64,000 bases of DNA from Lysobacter_K koreensis (GCF_042677045.1 NZ_JBHTIH010000002.1:682001-746000); one strand, 5' to 3'; positions 7,318 through 16,735 are shown, counted from the first letter of the stretch. A program made the numbers and translations. Notes: a model not told the origin generated them from the letters alone.

Positions 7318-10300
7318 AGCCGGTTCGCACCGCTGCGGCGGCATTGCGGCTGGTCGGCGTGGACGCGTCGCCATCGCAGTCGCATGAACCCCAATCCCTT
7401 TCCTGCAGCGAGGGAGGCTATGCCGAGCTGCACTGCCTCTCCGACTTCAGCTTCGGCCGCGGCGCGTCGAGCGCGACTGAATTGTTCGAACGCGCCCAGC
7501 GCAACGGCTACCGCGCGCTGGCGATCACCGACGAAGCCTCGTTGGCTGGGATCGTGCGCGCACTAGAGGCCTCGGAAAAAACCGGCGTGCCCTTGATCGT
7601 CGGCAGCGAGGTCACGCTCCACGGCAACCCACTCGACGCCCGCATGTCCGCTGACGGCGCCGGCGACGCGCTGAAACTCGTGCTGCTGGTCGAATCGCAG
7701 CAAGGCTATTCCACCCTGTGCCAGTTGCTGACCCGCGGCCGTCGCCGCTCGGGCAAGGGCGAATACCAGCTCACCCGCGACGATATCGCCGACGGCCTGC
7801 CCGGGCTGCTGGTGCTGTGGCTGCCCGATGCGCGGCTGTCCTACGCCGACGGCGCGTGGCTGAAGCAGCGCTTCGACGGCCGCCTGTGGCTGGCGGTCGA
7901 ACTGCACCGTGGCGCCGACGATGCGCGCCGGCTGCGGGAATTGCTCGCGCTCGCCGACGCGCTCGCCCTGCCGGCGGTCGCCAGCGGCGACGTGCACATG
8001 CACGCGCGCGGCCGCCGCGCGCTGCACGACACCATCACCGCGATCCGCCACCGCACCACGGTCGCCGACGCCGGCGCCTTGCTGTTCCCCAACGGCGAGC
8101 GCCACCTGCGCACCCGCCCCGCCCTGGCCGCGATCTACCCGCGCCAGCTGCTCGACGAAACCCTGCGCATCGCGCGGCGCTGCACGTTCTCGCTGCGCAA
8201 GCTCGACTACCACTACCCGCACGAACTGGTGCCCGCCGGCCATACGCCGACCACGTGGCTGCGGCAACTGGTGGAAGACGGCGTGCGCGAACGCTGGCCC
8301 GATGGTGAAGACGCGAACGCGCGCGAGCTGATCGAGAAGGAACTCGCGCTGATCGCCTACAAGGGTTACGAGGCGTTCTTCCTGACCGTGCACGACGTGG
8401 TCCGTTACGCGCGCTCGCAGGGGATCCTCTGCCAGGGCCGCGGCTCGGCGGCCAATTCGGTGGTGTGCTTCACGCTGGGTGTCACCGCGATCGACCCGGC
8501 GCGCATGGGCCTGCTGTTCGAGCGCTTCCTGTCGAAGGAACGCGACGAGCCGCCCGACATCGACGTCGACTTCGAACACGAGCGGCGCGAGGAAGTCATC
8601 CAGTACATCTACCGCCGCTACGGCCGCGAGCGCGCCGCGCTGGCCGCCACGGTGATCCGCTACCGCACCCGCAGCGCGGTGCGCGACGTCGCGCGCGCGC
8701 TCGGCCTGCCCGAGGACCAGCTGGCCCAGCTCAGCCGCAGCGTTAGCGTGTGGAGCAGCGACGTGCCCGCCGAAGAGCGCCTGCGCGAGCACGGCTTCGA
8801 TCCCGACAACCCGGTGGTGCGCCGGCTGCGGGTGCTGGTCGGCGAGCTGCTCGGCAAGCCGCGCCACCTGTCGCAGCACGTCGGCGGCTTCGTGATCTCG
8901 GAGGCGCCGCTGCACACGCTGGTGCCGGTCGAGAACGCGGCGATGCCCGACCGCACCATCATCCAGTGGGACAAGGACGACCTGGAGGAACTGGGCCTGC
9001 TCAAGGTCGACGTGCTCGCGCTGGGTATGCTGACCTGCATCCGCAAGGCGCTCGACCTGCTGCGCCGCCATCGCGGCCAAGACTACGCGCTGGCCACGAT
9101 TCCAGCCGAGGACAAGCAGACCTACCAGATGATCCAGCGCGGCGACGTGGTCGGCGTGTTCCAGATCGAGTCGCGCGCGCAGATGGCGATGCTGCCGCGG
9201 CTGCGGCCGGAGACCTTCTACGACCTGGTGATCGAGGTTGCGATCGTGCGCCCCGGGCCGATCCAGGGCGGCATGGTGCATCCCTACCTGCGTCGGCGGC
9301 AGGGACTGGAGAAGGTCGAGTACCCGTCCGAGGCGTTGCGCCCGGTGCTGGACCGCACCCTCGGCGTGCCGCTGTTCCAGGAACAGGTGATGCGCCTGGC
9401 GATGGTCGCCGGCGACTACACGCCCGGCGAAGCCGACCAGCTGCGCCGCGACATGGCCGCGTGGAAACGCCGCGGCGGACTCGAAGGCCACCGCGAGAAA
9501 CTGTTCAAGGGCATGGCCAAGAACGGCTACCCGCGCGAGTTCGCCGAACGCATCTTCGAGCAGATCAAGGGTTTCGGCGATTACGGCTTCCCCGAATCGC
9601 ACGCGGCCAGCTTCGCCCTGCTCACCTACGCCAGCTGCTGGATCAAGTGCCACGAACCGGCCGCGTTCACCTGCGCGCTGCTGAATTCATTGCCGATGGG
9701 CTTCTACCAGCCGCCGCAACTGGTCGCCGACGCGCGTCGCCACCACATCGACGTGCGCCCGGTCGACGTGCGCTACAGCGAGTGGGATTGCACGCTGGAA
9801 GCGTGGCCCGACGATCCGCAGCGGCAACCGGCCTTGCGGTTAGGGATGCGGCTGGTGAATGGACTGCGCGAGGACGCGGCGCAGCGGATCGTTGCGGCGC
9901 GTGCGTGCGCGCCGTTCGCCGACCTCGACGACCTCGCGTTCCGCGCCGACCTCGATCGCGGCGCACTCGACCTCCTCGCCGAAGCCGCGGCGCTGCGCGG
10001 CCTGGCCGGCCACCGCCACCGCGCACGCTGGAGCACCGCCGGCACCGAACGGCAGCTGCCACTGTTCGCCACGGCCGGCGTGGTCGACGTACGCGCGGCC
10101 GCGGAACCGCGCATCGCGATCCCGCCGCCCAGCGCGTTCGAGAACACCCACGCCGACTACGCCAGCACCGGCCTCACCCTCGGCCAGCACCCGCTCGCGC
10201 TGGTGCGCCGCCAGCTGCAACAACGCCGCTGCCGCAGCTCGGCCGAACTGGCGCAACTGCCCAACGGCCGCCACACCCGCTTCGCCGGGCTGGTGATCCT

Positions 10301-10550
10301 GCGCCAGCGCCCCGGCACCGCCAGCGGCGTCACCTTCATGACGCTCGAAGACGAGCACGGCCTGGTCAACGTGGTGGTCTGGAACGAACTGGCCGAACGC
10401 CAGCGCCGCCCGCTGCTGGAATCGCGCCTGCTCGCCGTCGAAGGCCGCCTGCAGGCCGAGCAAGGCAGCCGGCACCTGATCGCGAGCCGGCTGGATGACC
10501 TGACGCCGCTGCTGTCGGGGCTGGCGACGAGCTCACGCGACTTCCACTAA
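7314..10550 (+). CDS. dnaE2: Error-prone DNA polymerase DnaE2 (ImuC)
   Basis: 1078 residues, normal for DnaE2. An N-terminal PHP domain begins YAELHCLSDFSFGRGASS. The palm carries PPDIDVDFEHERR (two catalytic Asp) and LLKVDVLALGML (third Asp). The tudor/OB domain lies near the C-terminus (VTFMTLEDEHGLVNVVVWN). It is a C-family polymerase that copies damaged DNA during the SOS response and depends on ImuA/ImuB. GTG at 7314 is chosen because it overlaps the imuB stop in GTGA, a coupling overlap. The frame is open far upstream through imuB, but that part is only out-of-frame imuB sequence. No terminator is evident after 10550. Confidence 0.95.
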   Translation: MKPVRTAAAALRLVGVDASPSQSHEPQSLSCSEGGYAELHCLSDFSFGRGASSATELFERAQRNGYRALAITDEASLAGIVRALEASEKTGVPLIVGSEVTLHGNPLDARMSADGAGDALKLVLLVESQQGYSTLCQLLTRGRRRSGKGEYQLTRDDIADGLPGLLVLWLPDARLSYADGAWLKQRFDGRLWLAVELHRGADDARRLRELLALADALALPAVASGDVHMHARGRRALHDTITAIRHRTTVADAGALLFPNGERHLRTRPALAAIYPRQLLDETLRIARRCTFSLRKLDYHYPHELVPAGHTPTTWLRQLVEDGVRERWPDGEDANARELIEKELALIAYKGYEAFFLTVHDVVRYARSQGILCQGRGSAANSVVCFTLGVTAIDPARMGLLFERFLSKERDEPPDIDVDFEHERREEVIQYIYRRYGRERAALAATVIRYRTRSAVRDVARALGLPEDQLAQLSRSVSVWSSDVPAEERLREHGFDPDNPVVRRLRVLVGELLGKPRHLSQHVGGFVISEAPLHTLVPVENAAMPDRTIIQWDKDDLEELGLLKVDVLALGMLTCIRKALDLLRRHRGQDYALATIPAEDKQTYQMIQRGDVVGVFQIESRAQMAMLPRLRPETFYDLVIEVAIVRPGPIQGGMVHPYLRRRQGLEKVEYPSEALRPVLDRTLGVPLFQEQVMRLAMVAGDYTPGEADQLRRDMAAWKRRGGLEGHREKLFKGMAKNGYPREFAERIFEQIKGFGDYGFPESHAASFALLTYASCWIKCHEPAAFTCALLNSLPMGFYQPPQLVADARRHHIDVRPVDVRYSEWDCTLEAWPDDPQRQPALRLGMRLVNGLREDAAQRIVAARACAPFADLDDLAFRADLDRGALDLLAEAAALRGLAGHRHRARWSTAGTERQLPLFATAGVVDVRAAAEPRIAIPPPSAFENTHADYASTGLTLGQHPLALVRRQLQQRRCRSSAELAQLPNGRHTRFAGLVILRQRPGTASGVTFMTLEDEHGLVNVVVWNELAERQRRPLLESRLLAVEGRLQAEQGSRHLIASRLDDLTPLLSGLATSSRDFH

Positions 10551-10680
10551 GCCTTTCCTTCAATTCGATACCGCGAGCATCAACCGCGCCCGCTATCGGC
10601 GGCGGATTCACATGATCCATGCCACACACGAACAGCGCCAACTTACATGCTGTCATGGGGCGACTGGCTAGGCCCTCCCG

Positions 10681-11487
10681 TCAGCCGATGGCCTTGATTT
10701 CAAGTGCCTCCAAGAGCTCACCAACCCCCAAGTACGATGAATCATGGGGTCGACCCTTACACGAAGCTCTGAGTTCCAACAGATCAACTCGGGTCAACAG
10801 ATCGCCCATGACTACGGAAAGAATTGCTTCAACTCGAAGCTCGTTCAAGTGCTCCTGGATAGAATTTACACCCGAGCGAGCCACGCAGGCATGCAAGGCT
10901 CTGCGCTGGAGCCAAAGATCGAGCCCGTCAAAGAAAGGCGTCTGACTCGGGGAAATGGTAGCCAATGACTTCAGGCGCGCATCATCCGCCGCGCACAGAG
11001 TCACAACATCAAAGGCGATCGACACACTCAAGAAACGCTCCATCAGCATCTTGTGATCCCAAACAAAACCGTTGGCAAGCGATGGCTGCATGCTTTCGTT
11101 GATGTAGGCGTCCAACGTCGCTTTCGCCAGATCGATCGGCAGGGGATGCGGTACAGGTCCATCTATGCGTAGTACCCACTGCCACTCTGGCGGGTAATCC
11201 AATGTGGCGAGCCATCCTTCAAGATCTGCGAAGGCGTCAGTGGCGAGAACCTCCCCAAGTGGCATTGGGTTCATTCCCGCCAAGCGCATCGACCACTGTC
11301 GGCACAATGCAACCAGTGACCCTCGGATGTCGCAGCGGCTGCCCAGTGATGCGAGATCTCTTCGCCAGTCGGACCCTTCCTGCAGATGGATCGCATATAG
11401 GAAAGGATCGTGAGCTCCCAAGACGCCACCTTTCAGGGCTTCCAGAAGGTCGGCGATCACTGCAGTTTTGGTACAAAATCCGCACAT
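10681..11487 (-). CDS. Unrecognised protein, 268 residues
   Basis: I do not recognise this protein. It begins MCGFCTKTAVIADLLEALKG, with a CxxC pair at residues 2-5, and is mainly helical with several Trp-containing stretches (e.g. PPEWQWVLRIDG). No signal peptide, membrane helix or Walker motif is seen. The start is preceded by GGGGAA, a plausible Shine-Dalgarno. Codon use and base composition are unlike its neighbours. It diverges from the DUF429 gene across 240 bp. A complete frame without interruptions in an AT-richer patch argues for a functional, probably transferred gene, but no function can be assigned. Confidence 0.6.
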   Translation of the reverse strand: MCGFCTKTAVIADLLEALKGGVLGAHDPFLYAIHLQEGSDWRRDLASLGSRCDIRGSLVALCRQWSMRLAGMNPMPLGEVLATDAFADLEGWLATLDYPPEWQWVLRIDGPVPHPLPIDLAKATLDAYINESMQPSLANGFVWDHKMLMERFLSVSIAFDVVTLCAADDARLKSLATISPSQTPFFDGLDLWLQRRALHACVARSGVNSIQEHLNELRVEAILSVVMGDLLTRVDLLELRASCKGRPHDSSYLGVGELLEALEIKAIG

Positions 11488-11727
11488 GCTCAGTTCCCCA
11501 ATGAAGCACTGAAGTCATCTTCCTGACTTGCGTCTCATGGACTGAGTCAGTTGCCTGAGAGAAGGAGTTAGATTCTGGAGCGGCGGTACTGATTGGATCG
11601 AGCCTGAAAGGCCTTGGCACCTGAGCCGAGATGGGCCCGATGCTTCGGGCATCGTCCGACAACGGTTTGTATGAATCTGCCTTAGCCCCTACCGTGCGCT
11701 GACTAGAAAAAACGCCGAGGAGCGAAA

Positions 11728-12561
11728 ATGCGTTCTGTACTTGGCATTGATGCGGCATGGAGCACCACTCAACCGAGCGGCGTGGCATTAGTTGTCGAGC
11801 ACGACGCGGGCTGGTCATGTGGAGCAGTCGCCCCAAGCTACGAGGAATTTATCGCCATCGCAGAGGGAACGGCGGTCAAGTGGGGAGAAAAAACGCGACG
11901 GGGGTCGGTGCCGGACGTGCAAGGTCTGTTAGAAGCCGCAGAAAGCCTGGCAGGTGCACCCGTCGATCTTGTTGCCGTCGACATGCCTCTCGCGCGATCG
12001 GCTTTCGAAACTCGACGACCTGCTGATAATGAAGTCTCGAAGGAGTTCGGTGCGCGCTTGTGCGCAACCCATAGTCCGACTGCGACTCGACCTGGCCAGC
12101 TAGGGCGGGAACTGACCCAGCAGCTAGCTGACGCCGGCCTTTCCCTCGCAACCTCCTCGATGCTTTCGCCCCAGCGGTCGTTCATCGAGGTGTACCCGCA
12201 CCCAGCACTCTTGTCTCTTCTACCGAGTGAGAAACGCGTTCGCTACAAAGTATCGAAAACGAGGAAGTACTGGCCAGCCGAAGATGCACCTACTCGTATC
12301 CGGAAATTGCTGACCGAACTCTCAGCCATCCACGATGCGTTAGAAATATCGCTCGGATCGCTAGGCTTTGATCTTCCAACAGCTACCAGCCATTTCTCCT
12401 CGCTGAAGCGGTATGAAGATGCACTTGATGCACTCGTGTGCGCGTGGGCAGGCACTGAGCATCTGCTTGGCAGGACCACGCCTCTAGGCAATCATGATGC
12501 AGCCATATGGTGCCCAACCGATGTCATACGTGGCCGGATACCTGACAAGGCAATGTCGTAA
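11728..12561 (+). CDS. DUF429 family protein (predicted RNase H-like fold)
   Basis: 277 residues with the DUF429 landmarks: an N-terminal acidic strand SVLGIDAAW, a second acidic strand LVAVDMPLA (~80), the conserved FIEVYPHPALL (~155), and KRYEDALDALVCAW near the C-terminus. These three acidic/His sites resemble the layout of RNase H-like nucleases, which is how the family is annotated; activity is not established. A strong Shine-Dalgarno (GAGGAG) lies 7 bp before the ATG. AT-rich composition and position opposite the unknown 268-residue gene suggest the two arrived together and may be co-regulated from the shared 240-bp spacer. Confidence 0.75.
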   Translation: MRSVLGIDAAWSTTQPSGVALVVEHDAGWSCGAVAPSYEEFIAIAEGTAVKWGEKTRRGSVPDVQGLLEAAESLAGAPVDLVAVDMPLARSAFETRRPADNEVSKEFGARLCATHSPTATRPGQLGRELTQQLADAGLSLATSSMLSPQRSFIEVYPHPALLSLLPSEKRVRYKVSKTRKYWPAEDAPTRIRKLLTELSAIHDALEISLGSLGFDLPTATSHFSSLKRYEDALDALVCAWAGTEHLLGRTTPLGNHDAAIWCPTDVIRGRIPDKAMS

Positions 12562-12682
12562 GGAAAACTTCCGCCAGCTCTAAGCTTCTTGCGATAGCGC
12601 TTCGGGTTGAACACAGATGCGGCATCGCACCGACTCGTCGGCCAACGTGCACTATCGGATCGGCCCCGCCCTCGCCGCCACC

Positions 12683-15676
12683 TCAGTGCAACCGCGGCTG
12701 GGCCGCGCCCCACTCCGACGCCGGCCGCGCCCGCGAGAACAGGAACCCCTGCCCGCGCTTGCAGCCGATCTCGCGCAGGTAGTCGCACTGCTCGCTGGTC
12801 TCGATGCCCTCGGCCACCACCTCCATGTGCAGAGTGCGCGCCAGCGCCAGCACCGCGCGCACCACCGCGGCGCTGCCGCTGCTGCCGCCGCCATCGCTGC
12901 CCAGTTCCAGGGCGCTGATGAACGAGCGGTCGATCTTCAGCGTGTGCAGCGGAAAGCGGTGCAGGTAGCTGAGCGAGGAATAGCCGGTGCCGAAATCGTC
13001 CAGCGCCACCAGCACCCCGGCGTCGCGCAGGACGTCGAGCGTGGCGAGCACCTGGTCGGGGTTGTCGAGCAGCGCGCCCTCGGTCATCTCCAGCCGCACC
13101 CGGTGCGGGGCCAGCCGGTGGGACGCGAGCAGGTCGAGGATCTGCTGGGCCAGCGCCGGCGAGCGGAAATGCCGCGGCGAGACATTCAGGCAGACGTAGC
13201 CGCGGTTCATGCCGAGGCTGCGCACCTGCGCGCAGGTCTTGTCGAACATCTGCCAGTCGATCTGCTCGACGCTGCCGTTCTCCTCGGCCACGGCGAGGAA
13301 GTCGCCGGGCAGCAGCAGGCCGCGCTGCGGGTGGCGCCAGCGCAGCAGGGCCTCGTAGCCGAGCACGTGGCGGTCGCGCAGGCGCACGATCGGCTGGAAG
13401 TGCGGCTCGAACTCGGAACGCTGGATCGCGCGGCGCAGGTCGCTTTCCAGGTCGAGCAGGCGCAGCGCCTCGAAGTGCAGGCGCTCGTCGAAGATCTCGA
13501 AACGCTGACGGCCGTGCGCCTTGGCGCGGTACATCGCCACGTCGGCGTCGCGCAGCAGCTGTTCGGCGCTGGTGTAGCGCTCGTGGCTGAGCGCGATCCC
13601 AACGCTGGCCGAGGAGAACAACTCCTTGCCGTCGATGCGGATCGGCTCGCTGAGCGCGTCGATCACGCGCTGCGCCACGTGCACCGCGTCCTCCGGGCCG
13701 TGGGTGTCCTCGAGCAGCAACGCGAATTCGTCGCCGCCCAGGCGCGCGACCACGTCGGGCGCGCGCACGCAGGTGGCCAGCCGGGCACCGGCTTCCTTGA
13801 GGATCCGGTCGCCGATCAGGTGCCCGACGCTGTCGTTGATCACCTTGAACCGGTCCAGGTCCAGGAACAGCACCGCGAAGTGCTGCGCGGGATCGCGGCG
13901 CATGCGCGCCAGCAGCCGTTCGAGCGCGTCGTACAGGAAATTGCGGTTGGGCAGCCCGGTCAGCGAGTCGTGCAGGGTCTCGTACATCAGCCGCTGCTCG
14001 GCGCGCTCGCGCTCGCCGATCTGGTCGCGCAGCTCGCGGGTGCGATCCTCGACGCGGCGCTCGAGTTCGGCCTGCGCCTGCTTGCGGGCCAGCGCGGTCA
14101 GGATGTGCTGGGCCACGTAGGCCAGCAGCGCGCGATCCTCCTCGCTGTAGTGCACCGAGCGGTCGTAGCTTTGCACCACCACCGCGCCTTGCACCTCGCC
14201 GTCGGCGATCATCGGCACCCCCAGCCAGTCCTCCGCGGCCGAGCCCATGCTGCGCTCGGTCGGCACCCCGACCAGCTCCAGCACCTGCGGCATCGGCCCC
14301 ATCGCGGAGCGGCCCTGGCGGATCACCGCCAGGGTGACCGAGTTGCGCATCTGCTCGGCGGGGATCTCGGCGTCCGGGTCGACGATGCCGGGGTCGCGTT
14401 CGTCGGCGAAGTAGATGAAGCGCAGGGTGTCGCGCTGTACGTTGTGCAACACGATGAAGAAGTTGCGCGCGTACATCAGCTCGTCGACCACCGCGTGGAT
14501 GCGGCGCAGCATCTCGCCCATGTCCAGCTGGGAACTGGCCAGGTCGGCGATGGCGTACAACGCGGCCTGCAGCTTCTCGCCGCGCTTGCGTTCGCCCACT
14601 TCCACGGTCAGCGCGTGGGTGCGTTCCTCCACGCGCCGTTCCAGCTCGCCGCGCGCCTGCCGCCGCACCAGCGCGGTGAGGATGTGCTGCGCGACAAAGG
14701 CCAGCAGCGCGCGGTCTTCCTCGTTGTAGCGCCCGGGCCGGTCATAGCTCTGCACGACCACGGCGCCGCGCACCTCGCTGCCGGAAACCATCGGCACGCC
14801 AAGCCAGTCGACGCTCTCGGGGCCATACAGCTCCGGGTCGGCGTCCAGCCCGAGCTCCGCGCGCAGCCGCGACGACGGCCCCATCGCCGGGCGGCCGTGG
14901 CGGATCACCGCCAGGGTGAGGCTGTCGCGGATCCGCTGCGCCGGGAACTCCTCGTCCGGGTCGACGGCCGCGGCCTTCTCGTCGGCGAAATAGCTGAAGC
15001 GCACGGCGTCGCGCTGCGCGTCGTACAGCGCGATGAAGAAGTTGCGCGCGTACATCAACTCGCCGACCACCGCATGCACGCGGCGCAGCATCTCGGGCAT
15101 CTCCAGCTCGCTGCTGGCCAGGTCGGCGATCTCGTACAGCGCACTTTGCAGGCGCGCGGTCTTGTCCAGGTGCTCGATCGCGCGGCGCTGGTCGGCCAGC
15201 TCCACCGCGCTGGCGAAGCGCGCCGCGACCAGCGTGCGGAACTCGCGCCAGTCCCCCGGCGCCGCCTCGGGCACGCGCTCGGCCTGCGGCCAATCGGCGA
15301 TCAGCACCACCGAAGCGTCGGCGCGGCGCGTGCCCAGCACGTGGGCGATCTGCCACCAGCCCGCCTGCGCGCGCTCGGCGATCGGTGCCTCGGGTCGGGC
15401 CAGCGCCGCCTCCACCATCGCCGCTTCGGCCCGGCTCAGCGGCGCGGCAGGCCAGTGGCAGCGCGAGCGCGGCTCCCCGGCGGCGGCGGCCACGCTCCAG
15501 ACCAGCCGCACCGCGCGGCAGCCGAACCGCTGCTGCGCCTCGCGCGCCACCAGTGCGGCGATCTCGCCGAGCGACCCGGGCGCGAACAGCGCCGACACGA
15601 AGTCCGTCTCCGGCTGCGCGCCGATACCGGCACCGAACTCGCTGCGCTCGCCCATATCCTGGATGCACCTGGCCAT
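12683..15676 (-). CDS. GAF-GAF-GGDEF-EAL cyclic-di-GMP turnover protein
   Basis: 997 residues from the chosen start. Order: N-terminal ~175 residues of possibly GAF-like sequence, GAF-like domain 1 (~176-350), short coiled coil (ELERRVEERTHAL), GAF-like domain 2 (~369-543) with a matching coil, GGDEF (~590-745), EAL (~770-990). The GGDEF motif is intact (RLGGDEF) with an I-site (RAPD five residues upstream). The EAL motif (GYEALLRW) and DDFGTGYSS loop are intact, so both cyclase and phosphodiesterase activity are possible. No membrane segment is seen. The two GAF blocks are highly similar at DNA level, offset by about 579 bp, so one arose by internal duplication. The frame could start at 15811; ATG 15676 is preferred because the extra 45 residues look non-coding. 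Neither start has a clear Shine-Dalgarno. Confidence 0.9.
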   Translation of the reverse strand: MARCIQDMGERSEFGAGIGAQPETDFVSALFAPGSLGEIAALVAREAQQRFGCRAVRLVWSVAAAAGEPRSRCHWPAAPLSRAEAAMVEAALARPEAPIAERAQAGWWQIAHVLGTRRADASVVLIADWPQAERVPEAAPGDWREFRTLVAARFASAVELADQRRAIEHLDKTARLQSALYEIADLASSELEMPEMLRRVHAVVGELMYARNFFIALYDAQRDAVRFSYFADEKAAAVDPDEEFPAQRIRDSLTLAVIRHGRPAMGPSSRLRAELGLDADPELYGPESVDWLGVPMVSGSEVRGAVVVQSYDRPGRYNEEDRALLAFVAQHILTALVRRQARGELERRVEERTHALTVEVGERKRGEKLQAALYAIADLASSQLDMGEMLRRIHAVVDELMYARNFFIVLHNVQRDTLRFIYFADERDPGIVDPDAEIPAEQMRNSVTLAVIRQGRSAMGPMPQVLELVGVPTERSMGSAAEDWLGVPMIADGEVQGAVVVQSYDRSVHYSEEDRALLAYVAQHILTALARKQAQAELERRVEDRTRELRDQIGERERAEQRLMYETLHDSLTGLPNRNFLYDALERLLARMRRDPAQHFAVLFLDLDRFKVINDSVGHLIGDRILKEAGARLATCVRAPDVVARLGGDEFALLLEDTHGPEDAVHVAQRVIDALSEPIRIDGKELFSSASVGIALSHERYTSAEQLLRDADVAMYRAKAHGRQRFEIFDERLHFEALRLLDLESDLRRAIQRSEFEPHFQPIVRLRDRHVLGYEALLRWRHPQRGLLLPGDFLAVAEENGSVEQIDWQMFDKTCAQVRSLGMNRGYVCLNVSPRHFRSPALAQQILDLLASHRLAPHRVRLEMTEGALLDNPDQVLATLDVLRDAGVLVALDDFGTGYSSLSYLHRFPLHTLKIDRSFISALELGSDGGGSSGSAAVVRAVLALARTLHMEVVAEGIETSEQCDYLREIGCKRGQGFLFSRARPASEWGAAQPRLH

Positions 15677-15833
15677 AGGAGACGGCCAGTCTAGCCCCGC
15701 GGCACGGGCACCAATCAAGCGACGCTCGTGCGCGAATTCGTGCCAACTCCGGTCAATCGCGGCTTCCGGCCCGCGGCAACGGTCCGTGAATGCGCAGCGC
15801 GAGCCACGCACCGCGGCCGGATCGAACCGGCGC

Positions 15834-16316
15834 TTACGCCAGCGCGGCCTCGATGTCGGCGGCGATCGACTCGGGCTTGTCGGTGGGCGCGTAGCGCTTG
15901 AGCACGCGGCCGTCGCGGCCGACCAGGAACTTGCTGAAGTTCCACTTGATCGCGTCGATGCCGAGGAAGCCGCCCTTCTCGTCCTTCAACCACTTCCACA
16001 GCGGATGCGCGTCGTTGCCGTTGACGTCGACCTTGGCGAACAACGGGAAGCTGACGTCGTAGCTGAGCGAGCAGAAGTTCTTGATCTGCGCCTCGTCGCC
16101 CGGTTCCTGGTGGCCGAACTGGTCGCAGGGGAAGCCCAGCACCGCGAAGCCGCGCGCGGCGTAGTCGCGCCACAGCTTCTCCAGCCCGCTGTACTGCGGG
16201 GTGAAGCCGCACTGCGAGGCGACGTTGACGACCAGCAGCACCTTGCCCTGGAACTCGCTCAACGCGCGCGCCTGGCCGTCGATGTCGGTGGCGGTGAAAT
16301 CGAATGCGGTGGTCAT
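15834..16316 (-). CDS. Glutathione peroxidase-family protein
   Basis: 160 residues, the usual bacterial Gpx length. The catalytic residues are visible: Cys in NVASQCGFTPQY (~36), Gln in FPCDQFG (~71), Trp and Asn in IKWNFSKFLV (~125). The residue is Cys, not selenocysteine. It reduces hydroperoxides in the cytoplasm, in bacteria often with thioredoxin rather than glutathione as reductant. FPCDQFG differs by one residue from the common FPCNQFG. It is followed on the same strand by the GGDEF-EAL gene across a gap of about 157 bp, so co-transcription is possible. Confidence 0.92.
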   Translation of the reverse strand: MTTAFDFTATDIDGQARALSEFQGKVLLVVNVASQCGFTPQYSGLEKLWRDYAARGFAVLGFPCDQFGHQEPGDEAQIKNFCSLSYDVSFPLFAKVDVNGNDAHPLWKWLKDEKGGFLGIDAIKWNFSKFLVGRDGRVLKRYAPTDKPESIAADIEAALA

Positions 16317-16374
16317 GTCGGTGTCCTCGGGGGCCGGACTTCAGGATAGCGCGCGGGTCCGGCTCGCTCTGGCA

Positions 16375-16735
16375 CCCCTCTTTACCAAAGAGGGGCTGGG
16401 GGAGATTTGCGCGAGCCCGCACGTTCGCGGCGTGGGGCTCGACTCTCCTCCAACCCCTCCCTGCCAGGGAGGGGAGTCAATGACGCAGCCCGCTGTTAGC
16501 TCCCCTCTTTGTCAAAGAGGGGCTGGGGGAGATTTGCGCGAGCCCGCACGTTCGCGGCGTGGGGCTCGACTCTCCCCCAACCCCTCCCTGCCAGGGAGGG
16601 GAGTCAATGACGTAGCCCGCTGTTAGCCCCCCTCTTTATCAAAGAGGGGCTGGGGGAGATTTTCGCGCAGCATCACCTTGGCGGCATGGGGCTCGACTCT
16701 CCCCCAACCCCTCCCTGCCAGGGAGGGGAGTCTGT
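16375..16735. repeat. Three tandem copies of a 127-bp palindromic repeat
   Basis: Copies begin at 16375, 16502 and 16629, an exact 127-bp period. Each holds two hairpins: CCCCTCTTT/AAAGAGGGG followed by GCTGGGGGAGATTT, and CCCCTCCCT/AGGGAGGGG. Copies 1 and 2 are nearly identical; copy 3 has diverged in the middle. It fills the 446-bp gap between glutathione peroxidase and the TonB receptor 3' end. The first hairpin family is also at 4199-4332 and 63355-63470. No spacers, so it is not CRISPR. Confidence 0.85.

Larger units (their letters stand above)
10551..12620. other. AT-richer patch, probable acquired segment
   Basis: From the dnaE2 stop to about 12620 the sequence is visibly richer in A/T, with codons rare elsewhere in the window (TTG, ATA, AGA, CGA, AAT). 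It holds two divergent genes (10681-11487 and 11728-12561) and a 240-bp spacer. GC-rich composition resumes abruptly at about 12620. No tRNA, integrase, direct repeat or transposase was seen at the edges, so the mode of acquisition is unknown. Confidence 0.6.

Noticed and set aside
10619..10945. Plus-strand frames (108 and 74 codons) in the AT-rich patch
   Set aside because: Both are antisense to the 268-residue gene, whose frame is longer and has a plausible ribosome site.
12617..15694. 1025-codon plus-strand frame opposite the GGDEF-EAL gene
   Set aside because: No domain recognisable, Gln/His/Arg-rich mirror composition; the minus strand holds all GAF/GGDEF/EAL motifs.
16375..16735. CRISPR-like appearance of the 127-bp array
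   Set aside because: The whole unit repeats; there are no unique spacers and no cas genes.
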